8,321 nucleotides of DNA from an uncultured Granulicatella sp. (GCA_937891475.1 CALATC010000034.1:1-8321), one strand, 5' to 3'. Counted from the first letter of the stretch, positions 1 through 6,348 are shown. The notes: generated from the letters alone by a model not told the origin. Made by a program: numbers and translations.

Positions 1-1
1 A

Positions 2-568
2 GAAGTTAGTCCTATTATTACAAAAGAAGAGTTAAGAATGATTCAACAGTTTTATGCTGAACAAAGTACAGATAACTATCGAATGATGAAAACTTCTTTA
101 AATGGAAGGGAATTTAATGTAGCATCTTTGAATACTCTATTAAAAGAACCAAAATTAATTAAGATAAATGTCAAAAATAAACAGGAATGTATTGAACGAC
201 TGATAATTGAATGTAGTATTGGAAATCAAACGGAAGAATTTAGAGATTCCATTAACCAAAGAGAGTTATTAGGAAGTACGAGTGTTTATACAGGTATAGC
301 TTTACCACATTGTGATCCAAAAGTTGTTAAACAATCTGAACTAATTTTAATGAGTTTAGATAAACCTATTGAATGGGGAAAAAATCAAGTTAGTTTAGTA
401 TTACTAATAGCAATCGCTGAACAGGATATTCCAGTATTTAAAGACAGTCTAATAGCCTTATATTCCGTTATAGAAAATCAAAATTTGATGTCGGAATTAA
501 TGTTGATGTCAGATGGAAAGAAAATTAAGAATAAAATACTTGAGGAGGTGAGTCAAAATGCTAGATAA
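2..568 (+). CDS. PRD/PTS-type (BglG/MtlR-like) transcriptional regulator, C-terminal part with EIIA domain; 5' truncated by window
   Basis: The frame is open from base 2, with 188 residues visible before the TAA at 566-568. The ATG at 38 is internal: upstream codons continue in frame with EVSPIITKEEL, which resembles the end of the EIIB-like domain in PRD regulators. After a linker comes a mannitol/fructose-type EIIA domain from about base 140 to the end. Its phosphorylatable histidine lies in GIALPHCDP (His codon at 308-310). In this family (MtlR, LicR) an N-terminal HTH and two PRD domains precede EIIB and EIIA, and PTS phosphorylation sets activator activity. Those N-terminal parts would lie left of the window. 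Its position directly before PTS genes, overlapping the next gene by 11 nt, indicates that it controls this operon. A regulator is much more likely than a free-standing EIIA because of the EIIB-like remnant and linker, but the DNA-binding part is not seen. Confidence 0.8.
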   Translation, partial: EVSPIITKEELRMIQQFYAEQSTDNYRMMKTSLNGREFNVASLNTLLKEPKLIKINVKNKQECIERLIIECSIGNQTEEFRDSINQRELLGSTSVYTGIALPHCDPKVVKQSELILMSLDKPIEWGKNQVSLVLLIAIAEQDIPVFKDSLIALYSVIENQNLMSELMLMSDGKKIKNKILEEVSQNAR

Positions 569-1022
569 AGAAATTTTTGAAATTAATATAAAAAATATTA
601 GTTCTAAAGAAGAAGCGTTGACTTATTTGTCAGATAAACTGATTGAAAAAGGAATTGTGAAAGAATCGTATAAGGAAGCTATTTTAAATAGAGAAAAAGT
701 ATTTCCAACAGGATTACAGTTTGAAAAATATGGAATCGCTATTCCTCATACAGATGTAGAACATGTTAATAAGGAACAAATAGCAGTAATGACGTTAGAA
801 AATCCAGTTTCATTTTATCAAATGGGGACAAATGATGTGGAAGTTTCTGTAAAGGTAATTTTTATGCTTGCTTTGAAAGAGGCTCATAGTCAATTATCGA
901 TTTTACAACAATTAATAGAAATTCTTCAGGATAAAGAAATTATGGAGAGATTAATGAATATGGATGAACATACAACATCCAAAGAAGTAAAAGATTTGTT
1001 AGCAGTCAAAAATATAAAATAA
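558..1022 (+). CDS. gatA: PTS galactitol-family transporter subunit EIIA (GatA-like)
   Basis: This 154-residue soluble EIIA matches the length of GatA-type proteins (about 150 residues). It should accept phosphate from HPr on His64, in the motif YGIAIPHTD (58-66), and pass it to the EIIB cysteine. The segment VFPTGL at 48-53 and EHV after the active site are also typical of the galactitol/fructose EIIA fold. The start at 558 has an excellent ribosome binding site, AGGAGGTGA at 543-551. The gene starts inside the end of the regulator gene (11-nt overlap), so the two are probably translationally coupled. A separate EIIA is needed because the EIIC and EIIB downstream lack this domain; the regulator's own EIIA is probably a sensor. 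'Galactitol' here names the transporter family only; the true substrate is not shown. Confidence 0.9.
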   Translation: MLDKEIFEINIKNISSKEEALTYLSDKLIEKGIVKESYKEAILNREKVFPTGLQFEKYGIAIPHTDVEHVNKEQIAVMTLENPVSFYQMGTNDVEVSVKVIFMLALKEAHSQLSILQQLIEILQDKEIMERLMNMDEHTTSKEVKDLLAVKNIK

Positions 1023-1033
1023 TAAAGGAATAA

Positions 1034-1069
1034 GTTTAGTAAAAAAGAAAGGAGGAAATTTTACTAAAC
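1034..1069 (+). repeat. Perfect 11-bp inverted repeat with purine loop in the EIIA-EIIC leader
   Basis: GTTTAGTAAAA (1034-1044) and TTTTACTAAAC (1059-1069) are exact reverse complements, separated by a 14-nt purine-only loop that contains GGAGG (1051-1055). No U-tract follows and the stem has few GC pairs, so it is not a Rho-independent terminator. No start codon lies at a suitable distance after the looped GGAGG. A weaker 5-bp hairpin, TCAGA/TCTGA (1078-1082 and 1091-1095), follows. The genuine EIIC ribosome binding site is GGAGG at 1111-1115, 7 nt before the ATG. The element could be a DNA operator for the PRD regulator or an RNA structure tuning EIIC expression against EIIA. Confidence 0.6.
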
Positions 1070-1122
1070 AAACAGAATCAGACTGTTTAATCTGAATATT
1101 TAAGTTATTAGGAGGAAAAATT

Positions 1123-2448
1123 ATGTTGGCATTATTTCAAAAATTTATCGATTTAGGCGCAATTGTAGTATTACCAATTTTAATTTTTATTTTTGGTATG
1201 ATTTTAGGAACTAAACCTAAAAAAGCATTTGTATCGGGTGTAATTGTCGGGGTTGGTTTTGTTGGATTGAATATGGTAGTTGATTTATTAGGAGGTAGCT
1301 TAGGACCTGCAGCTCAAGCAATGGTTGAAAGATTTGGATTACATTTAACAACAATTGACGTTGGTTGGCCTGCAGCAGCAGCAATTTCTTATGGAACATT
1401 ATTAGGAAGTTTAGCTATTCCAATTGGTATCGGAATTAATGTTTTATTACTATTCTTAGGATTAACAAAAACATTAATGGTAGATATGTGGAATTTCTGG
1501 CATGCAGCTTTTGTAGCATCTTTAGTATATGCACTTACTCAAGATTTTACATTAGGATTATATGCAACAATTGTATATTTAGTAATGATTTATTTATTAG
1601 CAGATATTATTGCTCCAGCTATTAAAAAATTCTATGGATTCCCTAACATTACATTCCCACATGGAACATCAGCACCTGGATTTTTAGTAGCTATTCCATT
1701 AAATTGGGTGTTTGATAGAATTCCTGGATTTAATAAAATTGAAGCAAATCCAGAAAGTATTCAAAAGAAATTTGGTATTTTTGGTGAAAGTACAGTATTA
1801 GGTCTTGTAATTGGTATTGTTATGGGATTATTAGCAGGTTACGATCCAAAAGGTGTTTTACAATTAGGTGTTAAGATGTCAGCTGTTATGGTCATTATGC
1901 CTCGTATGGTATCACTTTTAATGGAAGGTCTTACTCCAATTTCTGAGGCTGCAAATGAATTTGTTCAAAAACGATTCCCTGGTCGTGAAGTAAATATTGG
2001 TATGGACTCTGCTTTATCAGTTGGACATCCAGCAGTATTATCAAGTTCATTAATTTTAGTTCCAATTACAATTTTATTAGCAGTAATTTTACCAGGAAAC
2101 CAAACATTACCATTTGGTGATTTAGCTACAATTCCATTTGTAGTATGTTTAATGGCAGCTGTATTTAGAGGAAATATTGTTCGTACAGTTGTTGGGGGAA
2201 CAATTTATATTGCAAGTATTTTCTACATTACTTCATGGGTAGCTCCTTTAGTAACAAAAGCAGCTCAAGCAGCAAACTTTGATTTAGGTGGAAATACAAG
2301 TATTACTGCTTTAGCAGAAGGTGGATTATGGCCAACATGGTTGTTTGTGTTTGCAGGAAAAACTGCACCTTGGGTAATTCTGTCAGTAGTTCTAGTAGCT
2401 TCATTAGCAGGATTATATTATGTAAATAAAGTTCGTGCAGAGAAATAG
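1123..2448 (+). CDS. gatC: PTS galactitol-family transporter subunit EIIC (GatC-like permease)
   Basis: This 441-residue polytopic membrane protein is the permease of a galactitol-family PTS, forming the path through which the sugar enters while being phosphorylated. Its length is close to E. coli GatC (about 450). Family hallmarks are present along its length: a first helix with LGAIVVLPILIFIFGMILG, then VDVGWP-like IDVGWPAAAA, FPHGTSA near residue 180, FGIFGE followed by AGYDPKGVLQLGVK, EGLTPISEAAN, and PGNQTLPFGDLATIPF in the C-terminal half. Many hydrophobic segments of about 20 residues are spread throughout. The start at 1123 has GGAGG 7 nt upstream. It follows EIIA after a 100-bp leader and precedes EIIB by 12 nt. 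Family assignment is firm; substrate is not, since related EIICs carry galactitol, other polyols and ketoses. Confidence 0.95.
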   Translation: MLALFQKFIDLGAIVVLPILIFIFGMILGTKPKKAFVSGVIVGVGFVGLNMVVDLLGGSLGPAAQAMVERFGLHLTTIDVGWPAAAAISYGTLLGSLAIPIGIGINVLLLFLGLTKTLMVDMWNFWHAAFVASLVYALTQDFTLGLYATIVYLVMIYLLADIIAPAIKKFYGFPNITFPHGTSAPGFLVAIPLNWVFDRIPGFNKIEANPESIQKKFGIFGESTVLGLVIGIVMGLLAGYDPKGVLQLGVKMSAVMVIMPRMVSLLMEGLTPISEAANEFVQKRFPGREVNIGMDSALSVGHPAVLSSSLILVPITILLAVILPGNQTLPFGDLATIPFVVCLMAAVFRGNIVRTVVGGTIYIASIFYITSWVAPLVTKAAQAANFDLGGNTSITALAEGGLWPTWLFVFAGKTAPWVILSVVLVASLAGLYYVNKVRAEK

Positions 2449-2460
2449 GAGAATAAGATT

Positions 2461-2745
2461 ATGAAAAAATTATTAATTATGTGTGGTTCTGGAATTGCAA
2501 CATCAACAGTTGTTGCTGGAAAAGTAAAACAATGGTTAGCTGATAATAATTATTCAGATAAAGTTCAAGTTTTTCAATCCAAAGTTTCAGAAGAAGTTAA
2601 TCGTATTGATGAATATGATATTGTAATTTCTACAACAGTTGTACCTGATTCAATTAAAGATAAAGTGATTATGGGATTACCTTTATTGACAGGTATGGGA
2701 ATTGACGCTTTATGGAGTGAATTGAAAGCAGCGTTGGAGGCTTAG
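2461..2745 (+). CDS. gatB: PTS galactitol-family transporter subunit EIIB (GatB-like)
   Basis: This 94-residue cytoplasmic phosphocarrier has the same length as E. coli GatB. Cys8, in the P-loop-like segment LIMCGSGIATSTVV (5-18), is the residue expected to take phosphate from EIIA and give it to the sugar bound in EIIC. The rest fits the small alpha/beta EIIB fold, with a strand YDIVISTTVVPD and a following variable helix. The ribosome binding site AGGAG at 2447-2451 overlaps the EIIC stop codon, and the aldolase gene begins 3 nt after this gene's stop, so expression is tightly linked to both. Order A-C-B differs from E. coli gatABC. Confidence 0.95.
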   Translation: MKKLLIMCGSGIATSTVVAGKVKQWLADNNYSDKVQVFQSKVSEEVNRIDEYDIVISTTVVPDSIKDKVIMGLPLLTGMGIDALWSELKAALEA

Positions 2746-2748
2746 TCA

Positions 2749-3573
2749 ATGAAAGCATATATGAGAGATGTATTAGGAAAAGCAAAACAAGGTAATTTTG
2801 CAATTCCAGCAACAAACTTTATTGATTGGAATTCTGCCAAAGCGTATGTAGAAATGAGTGAAGAATTGAATCTTCCACTAATTTTAGCTTTTGCACAAGT
2901 ACATTCTCCTTATTTAAGTTTAGAAGAGGCTGCTAGTATTGGAAAATATTTTCAGAAAAAAGCAAAAACTCCAGTTGTGTTACATCTAGATCATGGACAA
3001 GATTTAGCATTTATAAAAAGAGCAATTCAATTAGGATTTAATTCCGTAATGATTGATGCATCTTTAGATTCTTTTGAAGAAAATGTTAGAAAAACAAAAG
3101 AGGTTGTTGAAATTGCCCATGAATTTGGAGTTGATGTTGAAGCAGAAATTGGTTTTGTTGGAGCAAATGGAGATGTATCGAAAGACGAAATAAAGTCTAT
3201 TTATACAAATGTTGAAGATGCTGAAAAATTTGTTCAAGAAACTAATGTTGATTCTTTAGCAGTTTCAATAGGGACTTCTCATGGCTTGTATAAAGGTATT
3301 CCAAAAATTAATTTCCAACGATTATCTGAGTTACGGAATGTATTAAATATTCCATTAGTTTTACATGGCGGATCAGGTTCAGGAGATGATAATTTGAACC
3401 GTTGTGCACGAGAAGGAATTTCAAAAATTAATATTTATAGTGATTTTATGGACTCTGGTGCAAAATCAGTTTCTGAAAAATCATTTACAAACTATATTGA
3501 TGTATTAAAAGCTTCAAGAGAAGGTATGAAAACTACTTTAAAACATTATTATCGTGTGTTTGAGACTAAATAA
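2749..3573 (+). CDS. Class II (zinc-dependent) ketose-(bis)phosphate aldolase, GatY/KbaY/FbaA superfamily
   Basis: This 274-residue TIM-barrel aldolase is expected to cleave a ketose-1-phosphate or ketose bisphosphate into DHAP and an aldehyde. The core residues are present: Asp81 and zinc ligand His82 in LHLDHGQ (78-84), Glu133 in EAEIG, zinc ligand His178 in GTSHGLYKG (175-183), zinc ligand His206 with the phosphate-binding LHGGSG (205-210), and NIYSD (228-232) at the second phosphate site. Length fits GatY/KbaY (about 285) and FBA class IIb enzymes. Two regions depart from GatY: the usual NxHNLET near the N-terminus reads NFIDWNS (23-29), and the loop after strand 2 reads FAQVHSPYL (48-56). 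These suggest a separate subfamily and perhaps another aldehyde specificity. GGAGG at 2736-2740 sets the start. Tagatose or fructose bisphosphate is possible, but no kinase is in view to make a bisphosphate. Confidence 0.88.
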   Translation: MKAYMRDVLGKAKQGNFAIPATNFIDWNSAKAYVEMSEELNLPLILAFAQVHSPYLSLEEAASIGKYFQKKAKTPVVLHLDHGQDLAFIKRAIQLGFNSVMIDASLDSFEENVRKTKEVVEIAHEFGVDVEAEIGFVGANGDVSKDEIKSIYTNVEDAEKFVQETNVDSLAVSIGTSHGLYKGIPKINFQRLSELRNVLNIPLVLHGGSGSGDDNLNRCAREGISKINIYSDFMDSGAKSVSEKSFTNYIDVLKASREGMKTTLKHYYRVFETK

Positions 3574-3575
3574 AA

Positions 3576-3579
3576 GGAG
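3576..3579 (+). promoter_or_regulatory. Ribosome binding site that decides the start of the TIM-like gene
   Basis: GGAG lies immediately after the aldolase stop codon (3571-3573) and 7 nt before ATG 3587. An in-frame ATG exists upstream at 3554, inside the aldolase end, but it has no Shine-Dalgarno and would add eleven basic, non-conserved residues ahead of the TIM fold. The start at 3587 is therefore preferred. Confidence 0.85.
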
Positions 3580-3586
3580 AAAACAA

Positions 3587-4282
3587 ATGGAAACTATTAA
3601 AGATAAATTTTTCATTTTTAATCCGAAGTCATATTTATTTGGAAATGAATTATTAGAATTAGCAAAAGAAGCTGATCGATTAGCTGAACAGTATCCAGAA
3701 ATTAGTATTTTTGTGACGTGTCCATATGCAGATATTCATAAAGTATCCAGCGAAACGAAACATATTATTGTGACAGCTCAACACTTAGATGGAATTGATT
3801 GTGGTAGAGGAATGGGAGCAGTTTTGCCAGCTTCATTATATAACGCTGGAGCAAGAGCTACTTTTTTAAATCATGCTGAACATCCATTAACAACATCTCA
3901 AGTAGTCGCTTCAATCAATCAAGCTGAAAAATTGGGACTTATAACGATTTTGTGTGCAGATTCTATTAAAGAAGCACGAATGTTGGCAATGTTAAATCCA
4001 ACAATCATGTTATGTGAACCTACAGAGTTGATTGGGACAGGACAAACAAGTGATGATTCATATATTTTAGAAACTAATCATCAAGTGAAATCTGTTAATT
4101 CAGATATTTTAATGATGCAAGGTGCTGGAATTATGAATGAGAATGACGTCTATCGTACAATTAAGCTTGGTGCAGATGGTACAGGCTGCACAAGTGGAAT
4201 TGTTAAAGCAAAAGATCCGAAACTAATGTTAAAACTAATGATTGAAGCTATTGACAAAGCGATGAATGAGGAGAAAAAATGA
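3587..4282 (+). CDS. Triosephosphate isomerase-family protein, short archaeal-type
   Basis: Starting at 3587, this is a 231-residue TIM-barrel protein, shorter than bacterial TpiA (about 250) and near archaeal TIM length. All catalytic landmarks align: Asn12 and Lys14 in FNPKSY (11-16), His96 in FLNHAEHPL (93-101, replacing the bacterial HSERR), and Glu144 in the loop-6 segment CEPTELIGTG (143-152), which is close to archaeal EPPELIGTG. GAGIMNENDV (179-188) and TSGIVKAKDP (202-211) resemble the archaeal phosphate-binding region. It should interconvert an aldose phosphate and a ketose phosphate, either DHAP/GAP or a related tetrose or pentose phosphate. Divergent TIM homologues in bacterial erythritol/threitol pathways act on erythrulose phosphates, so the substrate is open. 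The glycolytic TpiA is presumably elsewhere. It sits 13 nt after the aldolase and overlaps yjbQ by 4 nt. Confidence 0.88.
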   Translation: METIKDKFFIFNPKSYLFGNELLELAKEADRLAEQYPEISIFVTCPYADIHKVSSETKHIIVTAQHLDGIDCGRGMGAVLPASLYNAGARATFLNHAEHPLTTSQVVASINQAEKLGLITILCADSIKEARMLAMLNPTIMLCEPTELIGTGQTSDDSYILETNHQVKSVNSDILMMQGAGIMNENDVYRTIKLGADGTGCTSGIVKAKDPKLMLKLMIEAIDKAMNEEKK

Positions 4283-4800
4283 CTGTATTTCAAAAAGAAT
4301 TTAAAGTAGATACAAAAGAAGGTCAAGTATCATATATTGATATTACAAATTCTATACATCAAACTATTACTGAAAGTGGTATTCAATCAGGAATATGTAC
4401 AGTTATCACAGCACATACAACATGTTCTGTTTTCTTTGAAGAGGATACACATGATAAAGATGAAAATGGTGTAGATTATTTACAATTAGATTTAAATACG
4501 ATTTTAGAAAAGATTATTCCACCCCATTTAAGTGCGGATAGTTATCATTATCCTGGTGAAAAACATTATCAAGAAGTTGAATCTTGGCCCAACCCTGAAG
4601 AATGGTTACCAAATGGAGATAGAAGTGCATTATGGAATGGAGATGCTCATCTAAAAGCCACAATCTTGGGTTCCAGTGAAACCTTAGCTGTTGTAGATGG
4701 TAAACTGGCAATAGGAAAAACAGGTTATGTTTATTTTGCAGACTTTGATAAAACTCGAGAAAGAACAAGAAAGTATCGAGTTGTGATTATTGGAGAATAA
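4279..4800 (+). CDS. yjbQ: YjbQ/UPF0047 family protein, enlarged variant
   Basis: This 173-residue protein belongs to the YjbQ/UPF0047 family. The matches are TAHTTCSVFFEED (44-56) for the family's HTSASLTINE block, NGDAHLKATILGSS (120-133) for the DDMPAHIKAALLGSS block including His124, then DGKLAIGKTGYVYF and the C-terminal RKYRVVIIGE. Family members are usually about 130-140 residues; the extra length falls mainly between 84 and 119, a segment rich in Tyr, Trp, Pro and Glu. The usual GTWQG motif reads GKTGY (146-150), so the Trp-Gln pair is missing. Some YjbQ proteins show weak thiamin-phosphate-synthase-like activity; the cellular role of the family is unsettled. Its start shares ATGA with the stop of the TIM-like gene, with AGGAG at 4269-4273, so it is coupled to the sugar operon. 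A role in the same pathway is inference. Confidence 0.85.
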   Translation: MTVFQKEFKVDTKEGQVSYIDITNSIHQTITESGIQSGICTVITAHTTCSVFFEEDTHDKDENGVDYLQLDLNTILEKIIPPHLSADSYHYPGEKHYQEVESWPNPEEWLPNGDRSALWNGDAHLKATILGSSETLAVVDGKLAIGKTGYVYFADFDKTRERTRKYRVVIIGE

Positions 4801-4816
4801 TTAATAGATATACAAC

Positions 4817-4857
4817 AAACTCCGAGGAAATTCGAAAAATGAAATTCCTCGGGGTTT
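4817..4857. terminator. Bidirectional Rho-independent terminator between yjbQ and brnQ
   Basis: AAACTCCGAGGAA (4817-4829) pairs with TTCCTCGGGGTTT (4845-4857) over 13 positions with one G-T wobble. The stem has a GC-rich core, and the A-run on the left and T-run on the right suit termination from both sides. It lies 17 nt after the yjbQ stop and 13 nt from the brnQ stop, in the convergent gap, so it probably ends both transcripts. Confidence 0.9.
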
Positions 4858-4870
4858 CTACTTAATGTTT

Positions 4871-6187
4871 TTAAACTCTCTTATGACCCATTCCAGTAAA
4901 TTTACTAATGATAGTAAATAAAACTGATCCGATAATAGCAGGTACTAACCATTCGAATCCAAATTGATGTAATGGTAAGGTGTTTGTCCAATCGGCTAAT
5001 CCAGAGAGGAAGTTGCCACCTTGCATTTGAGAGAATAAATGAATAGCTTGAATTCCTCCAATGAAGAATGCTCCAACAACTGCACCAGTATAAGTCCAGT
5101 TATAAACAATGTAGCGGTCAAAAATCGATAAGAAGATTAAGGCGATGACCATTGGATAAATAGCACTTAGGACGGGAACAGCTAATTGTAATAAGGCATC
5201 CACTCCTAAAAGGGATAGAAGGAATGAAATCACGACTGAGACGACAACAATTTTTTTATATTCTAATTTTCCATTTGTTAAGGTTGAAAAATAATGTCCA
5301 CAAGTTGTAATTAATCCAACAGATGTTGTTAAGCAAGCAAAGGATACAGCAATTCCCATAGCGACTTTACCAAATGAGCCTAATAATTGTTCAATTAATC
5401 CGATTAGTAATGCAGGACGTTGAACTGTTGAGTCATAAACCGTACTTACAGTAGCTCCAGCATATGTTAAGCTGCTGTACACTAATGCTAGTAAAATGAA
5501 AGATACAATTCCGACTCCAAACATCATTTGATGTTGTTCTTTTTTCTCTGTATACCCCCGTCTAGTTAAGTCCGAAATCACAACTCCTGCCATTAAGGCT
5601 GCCCCAAGTGCGTCCATTGTTTGGTAACCTTCTTTAAAACTTTGAGAAAATAATCCTGCAGAAGTTGTTGTTTGGAAGCCTGCATTTGGCTGAACTACAG
5701 CTGCAATGAATACTAGTAATAGAATGATTAATAAAATTGGAGTTAAATATTTTCCAATCGCATCAATAACGGTGTGCGAATGAATCGCAATATATAAGGT
5801 TAATCCAAAAAAGATAAGAGAGGTAATCCATTGTGGAGCACTAGGTACAAAGGATTGTACAAAAATTTCATGAGTAGTAGCTCCGGTTCTTGGAACGGCA
5901 AATAATGGTCCAATTAAGATAATGGAAATCGCTCCAATAATAATAGAAAAATGTTTACTTACTCTTTTTCCTAAATCTGTTGCTTGTCCTCCTAATAGGG
6001 CTGTAACAATAACCCCAAGAATCGGTAATAGTGGATCTGATAATAAAAAGGCAATATTCGCAATACCCCAGTTATTTCCAGAGATAACACCTAAATAAGG
6101 TGGGAAGATTAAATTTCCAGCGCCAAAGAAGATGGCGAATAATGCAAAACCACAAATCATAATGTCAGTGAGTTTCTTTCGAGACAT
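4871..6187 (-). CDS. brnQ: Branched-chain amino acid transport system carrier BrnQ
   Basis: This 438-residue membrane protein of the LIVCS (BrnQ) family is expected to import leucine, isoleucine and valine with a cation (Na+ or H+). The N-terminus carries the family signature GFALFAIFFGAGNLIFPP (13-30). Hydrophobic segments follow throughout, consistent with about 12 membrane helices, with SDPLLPILGV near 50-59 and FAVPRTGATT near 96-105. Length is normal for the family (430-450), with no break or frameshift. The start is set by AGGAGG (complement of 6194-6199), 6 nt from the ATG. It is transcribed alone, convergent with the sugar operon and divergent from the nucleoside hydrolase. No T-box specifier region or AGGGTGG motif is seen upstream; a possible CodY box lies about 110 bp upstream. 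No functional link to the sugar operon is apparent. Confidence 0.95.
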   Translation of the reverse strand: MSRKKLTDIMICGFALFAIFFGAGNLIFPPYLGVISGNNWGIANIAFLLSDPLLPILGVIVTALLGGQATDLGKRVSKHFSIIIGAISIILIGPLFAVPRTGATTHEIFVQSFVPSAPQWITSLIFFGLTLYIAIHSHTVIDAIGKYLTPILLIILLLVFIAAVVQPNAGFQTTTSAGLFSQSFKEGYQTMDALGAALMAGVVISDLTRRGYTEKKEQHQMMFGVGIVSFILLALVYSSLTYAGATVSTVYDSTVQRPALLIGLIEQLLGSFGKVAMGIAVSFACLTTSVGLITTCGHYFSTLTNGKLEYKKIVVVSVVISFLLSLLGVDALLQLAVPVLSAIYPMVIALIFLSIFDRYIVYNWTYTGAVVGAFFIGGIQAIHLFSQMQGGNFLSGLADWTNTLPLHQFGFEWLVPAIIGSVLFTIISKFTGMGHKRV

Positions 6188-6294
6188 AAATTTCCTCCTA
6201 GATATATTCTTAAAAAATGATTAAAAAACAATTACAAATAGTGTACCACTTCTTTTTGTTGAAAGCTAGCCGAATGAATAAAGTTTCACGAGTG

Positions 6295-6309
6295 GATTTT
6301 CAAAAACTT
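6295..6309. promoter_or_regulatory. Possible CodY box
   Basis: GATTTTCAAAAACTT matches 12 of 15 positions of the CodY consensus AATTTTCWGAAAATT. It sits between two genes that fit nutrient control by CodY, a GTP and branched-chain amino acid sensor, and next to the candidate rightward -10 at 6316. AT-rich DNA yields such matches by chance, so this is tentative. Confidence 0.3.
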
Positions 6310-6342
6310 ATTGATTACAATACGAATAGAAAGTAATGGATT

Positions 6343-6348
6343 AGGAGG
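6343..6348 (+). promoter_or_regulatory. Strong ribosome binding site for a TTG start
   Basis: AGGAGG lies 8 nt before TTG at 6357. No in-frame ATG is near, and translation from this TTG places the conserved NHDGGVDD block at residues 7-14, the usual position for nucleoside hydrolases. This fixes the unusual start codon. Confidence 0.85.

Noticed and set aside
1034..1122. BglG-type RNA antiterminator (RAT) with overlapping terminator
   Set aside because: No RAT-like consensus and no GC-rich stem with U-tract are present, and the regulator's domain make-up fits DNA-binding MtlR/LicR proteins better.
1217..1399. Open frame on the - strand inside the EIIC gene
   Set aside because: It is antisense to a strongly conserved gene, has low-complexity Leu/Gln-rich translation and no recognisable domain.
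3554..3586. Upstream ATG for the TIM-like gene
   Set aside because: It lies within the aldolase coding end, lacks a Shine-Dalgarno, and would add a basic tail that the family lacks; ATG 3587 has GGAG 7 nt before it.
4514..4768. Open frame on the - strand inside yjbQ
   Set aside because: The + strand frame has clear family motifs; the antisense translation is biased (Leu, His, Phe) and resembles nothing known.
1..4800. CcpA cre sites for carbon catabolite control
   Set aside because: No convincing cre (TGWAANCGNTNWCA-like) site was found in the visible leader or gaps; the main promoter probably lies left of the window.
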